51,868 nucleotides of DNA, taken from positions 1 to 51,868 of the forward strand of contig JAFZXK010000010.1 of assembly GCA_017616785.1 (NCBI GenBank), read 5' to 3'. Below the pieces are notes generated by a model. It saw only the letters and a program-made list of their open reading frames with translations, was not told the origin of the DNA and searched no databases. This document shows positions 49,171-51,868 of the stretch, in pieces; positions within the stretch are counted from its first letter, which is position 1; the number at the start of each line of letters is the position of its first letter. Position numbers and translations under genes: made by a program. This DNA is from Alphaproteobacteria bacterium. Its GTDB lineage: Bacteria > Pseudomonadota > Alphaproteobacteria > Rs-D84.

Positions 49171-50307
49171 TTATCTGTTATGACCAAACTGACATGAGTT
49201 ACATATGCCGGTCAATTTATGTCTGCATGCATCTAAATCGGCCTTGTTCGGCAATCTTGCATCCACACAATTTTGTGGTATTGGACGATCAACACCAGTT
49301 ATACGGGTTGTATTCCAATTTATAATATCGCAACTTTCTTTTTTGGCATATTTATATGCGGGGCAATCTTCCACATTGGCTTCACATTTAGCGCAAAGTT
49401 CAAACCATTCTGGACCATCATTTTGCGTAATCGTAAATTTCCTTTCTTGTGGTTTTTGTTTTTCTTTGAACCCCAGGTTGTATTTAACATCGCTCAACAT
49501 TCCATGATCTATTTCATTTGGAATAACATTCGTCCCATTTGTAAAACGTTTGTAATCGCCTTCCAATGCTTCAAAGCCGTATTTTTCTGCGTATGTCAGA
49601 TAACAATCAGCACGCAGATCATAAGGGCAATCACTGTCCAACAAATTAAACACAGCCGGATTCATCCCGTTCCATTTATATGCGTGCCAATGGGTTGCCG
49701 TTGCCATAAAGACATCAATAAAATCTTGTTTGCTTAATTTACCGTATTGCATCCATTTTAATGCACGATAGTTTGCCTTGGCCGCATAAATGCAAATTTC
49801 TTTATATTTACCCGGTTCCAAGAATTCGGGATCCACCAATGCCATCTGTTTTGCATACGTGGGCCCGGCGGTATCATCGATATTTGCGCGCGCCAAGTAA
49901 TGTTCCGCACTTACCGCTATTTTTGCCAATTCATAATATGTTTTCTTGGACAATTTGTGTTCTTTTGGTTTTACCAATATAAATAATCTGCCATCAATTG
50001 ATAATGGGGTCTTGAAAATACGAATATATTGGGATTCGTTGATTTTATATTTTATCGGATCAACAAAAATAAGGTTTTGTTCTGCGTGAATATTCCCAGA
50101 AACAGGTTCCATAAAATCTTCACAGATTTCCGTATATTCTTCGGCATCTTTTGGGCCGCCAATAACATCTATCATTTGCATATATGAACGCAAGTTATAA
50201 CCATTGTCAAAACCTTTTTTAGCATAATCTTGCACCGCATGTTTGTGTTCTTTGCGTGTCTGTTCACGCATCATTTTTTGCATAGGGTTTTCGGTAGTGT
50301 TTGTCAT
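49171..50307 (-). CDS. Hypothetical protein with Cys-rich C-terminus, 378 aa
   Basis: There is no signal peptide. The body is helical and charged, in a pattern like repeated short helical hairpins (KKTYYELAKIAVSAEHYLARANI, KYKEICIYAAKANYRALKWM). The last 90 residues contain eight cysteines (FELCAKCEANVEDCPAYKYAKKESC... CRHKLTGICNSCQFG), suggesting metal binding or disulfides. AAAAGGATG supports the ATG. I know no matching family. It forms one operon with its neighbours. Confidence 0.6.
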   Translation of the reverse strand: MTNTTENPMQKMMREQTRKEHKHAVQDYAKKGFDNGYNLRSYMQMIDVIGGPKDAEEYTEICEDFMEPVSGNIHAEQNLIFVDPIKYKINESQYIRIFKTPLSIDGRLFILVKPKEHKLSKKTYYELAKIAVSAEHYLARANIDDTAGPTYAKQMALVDPEFLEPGKYKEICIYAAKANYRALKWMQYGKLSKQDFIDVFMATATHWHAYKWNGMNPAVFNLLDSDCPYDLRADCYLTYAEKYGFEALEGDYKRFTNGTNVIPNEIDHGMLSDVKYNLGFKEKQKPQERKFTITQNDGPEWFELCAKCEANVEDCPAYKYAKKESCDIINWNTTRITGVDRPIPQNCVDARLPNKADLDACRHKLTGICNSCQFGHNR

Positions 50308-50326
50308 AGTTTCATCCTTTTTGTTT

Positions 50327-51622
50327 TTATAAACCTAAACCAAATATTTTTTCAAATTCTTTCCGGCGCATTTCACTGGCGATCTGTTCTGCTTGTTTTT
50401 TAACCACCCAGGCATAGTGTTCAACCACGCTTTTTGATGGATTTTGAAACAAAGCAAACACTTTTTGTGCGTCAACTCGTTTTGCGTGCGCCAAATCCAG
50501 TAATCCCATATGAACTTGATCATTTTGGTATTTCAAATCCTTGATATTCGGGAAACCACGATATAAAGCAACCAAATATTTATAAAGTTGCGTTGTTTGT
50601 GCCATAACATTTTTCAACTGCTGATATACAGAATCTAATGTGATATTCGATACTATATGTTTTTCCCCGTGGCACATTTTTTCAAATGCGCACAACAATG
50701 CCAATTCCTGTAATGCGGGATATTGAAATTTTATATCGCCAATGCAATCTGGACGACAACGAACCGCTTTTTCTTTGACGGCTTTGCTTGGGTTATGCAT
50801 CTGTCCAACCGTAGAACACTGATGCCACCCAACGGCATTCATCCGAAATGCTTCCAATTGCGCTGGTGTTAAAAATGCAGATTGTGATTCAAATGTTCGA
50901 ACCAATGACATCAAAGTCCCATCAGACCAATAATCTCCATTATCATAATCAAATTCAATCATACGCTTTTTGTGTTCGGTGCTTATTTGATTTAATCTTA
51001 ACACCCCGGCATTTAACGCATCGATTTCGGAACGCATTGTCCTAAAATCCGGTTTTACCAACAATATATTTTTGATGTCACGCCTAACAACCTCGTCAAC
51101 AGCAAAAGAATCTGGTTCGTCCACAAATTGTATGACACGTGGCGATTTCCTGCACGCTATAAGTTGTAAATATCCGGATGGATTGGCACAGCGACTGATA
51201 AGACCCGGTTTTTCAAATAAAACCAATTCTATTTCTTCGTTGGTCATTATTTGTTCTGCCGGATTTGTTTTTTTGTGGCAAGATTCTATACGGCCAACCA
51301 AAAACGACTGTAAAGACCTGTATTCTTGTTGAAATTCTTGATCATCACGCATTGCCTCCATAACATATATACCGCCACAGCATTTAACATCATCACAGGA
51401 ATTTTTACTGCGTTCCTGTTTGGTTTTTTCAACCAACCTGCGATAAACGCCAAGAAATTTTTGGGTACGGAAATCAAAATCTTCCTGTTTACCATATTCT
51501 AAAATACGTTTAATCAAATCGCGCAAATCACGATAGTAGAAATATTCTTTTTTGTCCGCAAAAGCGTATTTGATGTATTCTTTGCGGTGTTCCAATTGGT
51601 AATGTGTAAAATCAGATCCCAT
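50327..51622 (-). CDS. Hypothetical protein, 431 aa
   Basis: A soluble-looking, mostly helical protein with scattered cysteines (SCDDVKCCGGIYVMEAM near residue 80) and repeated motifs of the sort FEKPGLISRCANPSGYLQLIACRKSP and FALFQNPSKSVVEHYAWVV, which faintly recall DUF4116-like or ankyrin-like short helical repeats. I cannot name it. The Shine-Dalgarno is weak (AAGAG). It lies 24 bases after the partial gene at the window edge and 19 bases before the 378-aa gene. Confidence 0.6.
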   Translation of the reverse strand: MGSDFTHYQLEHRKEYIKYAFADKKEYFYYRDLRDLIKRILEYGKQEDFDFRTQKFLGVYRRLVEKTKQERSKNSCDDVKCCGGIYVMEAMRDDQEFQQEYRSLQSFLVGRIESCHKKTNPAEQIMTNEEIELVLFEKPGLISRCANPSGYLQLIACRKSPRVIQFVDEPDSFAVDEVVRRDIKNILLVKPDFRTMRSEIDALNAGVLRLNQISTEHKKRMIEFDYDNGDYWSDGTLMSLVRTFESQSAFLTPAQLEAFRMNAVGWHQCSTVGQMHNPSKAVKEKAVRCRPDCIGDIKFQYPALQELALLCAFEKMCHGEKHIVSNITLDSVYQQLKNVMAQTTQLYKYLVALYRGFPNIKDLKYQNDQVHMGLLDLAHAKRVDAQKVFALFQNPSKSVVEHYAWVVKKQAEQIASEMRRKEFEKIFGLGL

Positions 51623-51646
51623 AACTAAAACTCTTATGTTATTTTA

Positions 51647-51868
51647 TTATCTTTGTTTGCCGTATTTATCGGGCCAGAAAACTTTACCGACATTTTCAAC
51701 GACAAACGGGTCTTTACATTCCCCCCGTTTTAATTTGCGGAAACACCCACCAACACTGCGTGCGCCACATAACGGATTCAGGCCATATACACTGCATACG
51801 CCGTTTTCGATAATGGACTCTATGATTAAAGTTTGCTTAAAATTTTTGTTATACGGATAACCTGTAAA
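51647..51868 (-). CDS. C-terminal part of an unknown Cys-containing protein (continues beyond window)
   Basis: The minus-strand frame is open from the window edge to a stop at 51647, giving 73 residues. The visible part has four cysteines in about 30 residues (GVCSVYGLNPLCGARSVGGC...GEC) and many aromatic and basic residues. The spacing may form a small zinc or disulfide unit. It is the most upstream visible gene of the unknown cluster. No family is recognised. Confidence 0.6.
   Translation of the reverse strand, partial: FTGYPYNKNFKQTLIIESIIENGVCSVYGLNPLCGARSVGGCFRKLKRGECKDPFVVENVGKVFWPDKYGKQR

Overview
This window looks like a chromosomal segment of an alphaproteobacterium, probably an uncultivated, host- or gut-associated lineage with a compact genome (the lifestyle is inference). 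The best evidence is a circularly permuted, two-piece tmRNA gene (about 43957-44259, minus) with a readable tag, ANDNVRLAMAA. It is supported by an Mla-type phospholipid transport operon, a compact RNase E, TsaB, RimI, Obg, IHF/HU and autotransporters of a diderm cell. Housekeeping genes are tightly packed, with many start/stop overlaps.

Layout. 1-5105 is an accessory region: the end of an autotransporter, then a minus-strand cryptic element (HUH Rep-like endonuclease, SpoVG-like protein, small ORFs, iterons and inverted repeats), then an XRE regulator divergent from a second autotransporter. 5116-18200 is mostly housekeeping: an accD-accA fusion behind an IHF/HU gene, a one-Cys peroxiredoxin, a lipoprotein, an alkyltransferase-like protein coupled to a HExxH protein, tRNA-Ser with an odd palindromic element behind it, amiC, a YbhN-like membrane protein, rne, and mlaE-mlaF-mlaD-pqiC-like. 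18213-36632 is a single 6139-residue secreted, Cys-rich InlB-type repeat protein, twelve bases upstream of mlaE. 36633-44316 holds an array of short hairpins, a CAU tRNA, an MFS protein, a PIF1-like helicase, two acyl-carrier-like proteins, rimI, tsaB, a Lon protein that stops before its protease domain, and the tmRNA. 44317-51868 holds obgE, rubrerythrin, tRNA-Arg and a run of unrecognised minus-strand genes.

Two genome-wide habits show up. First, stable-RNA promoters (three tRNAs and tmRNA) share a TTGCA(A/T) -35 box, a 16-base spacer and a TATAAT-like -10. For the tRNAs the -10 box ends only 9-10 bases before the mature 5' end. Second, mRNA genes fall into two classes: those with a Shine-Dalgarno and a -10 box 22-30 bases upstream, and those without one whose -10 box ends 6-10 bases before the ATG (amiC, the MFS gene, lon, obgE), which predicts leaderless transcripts.

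The strongest candidates for new biology are the Lon-like AAA+ protein without a protease domain, the giant repeat protein placed against the mla operon, the HUH element, the modified and serine-less acyl carrier proteins beside a duplicated rimI end, and the near-leaderless tRNA genes. All calls were made by eye from sequence; no database search was run.
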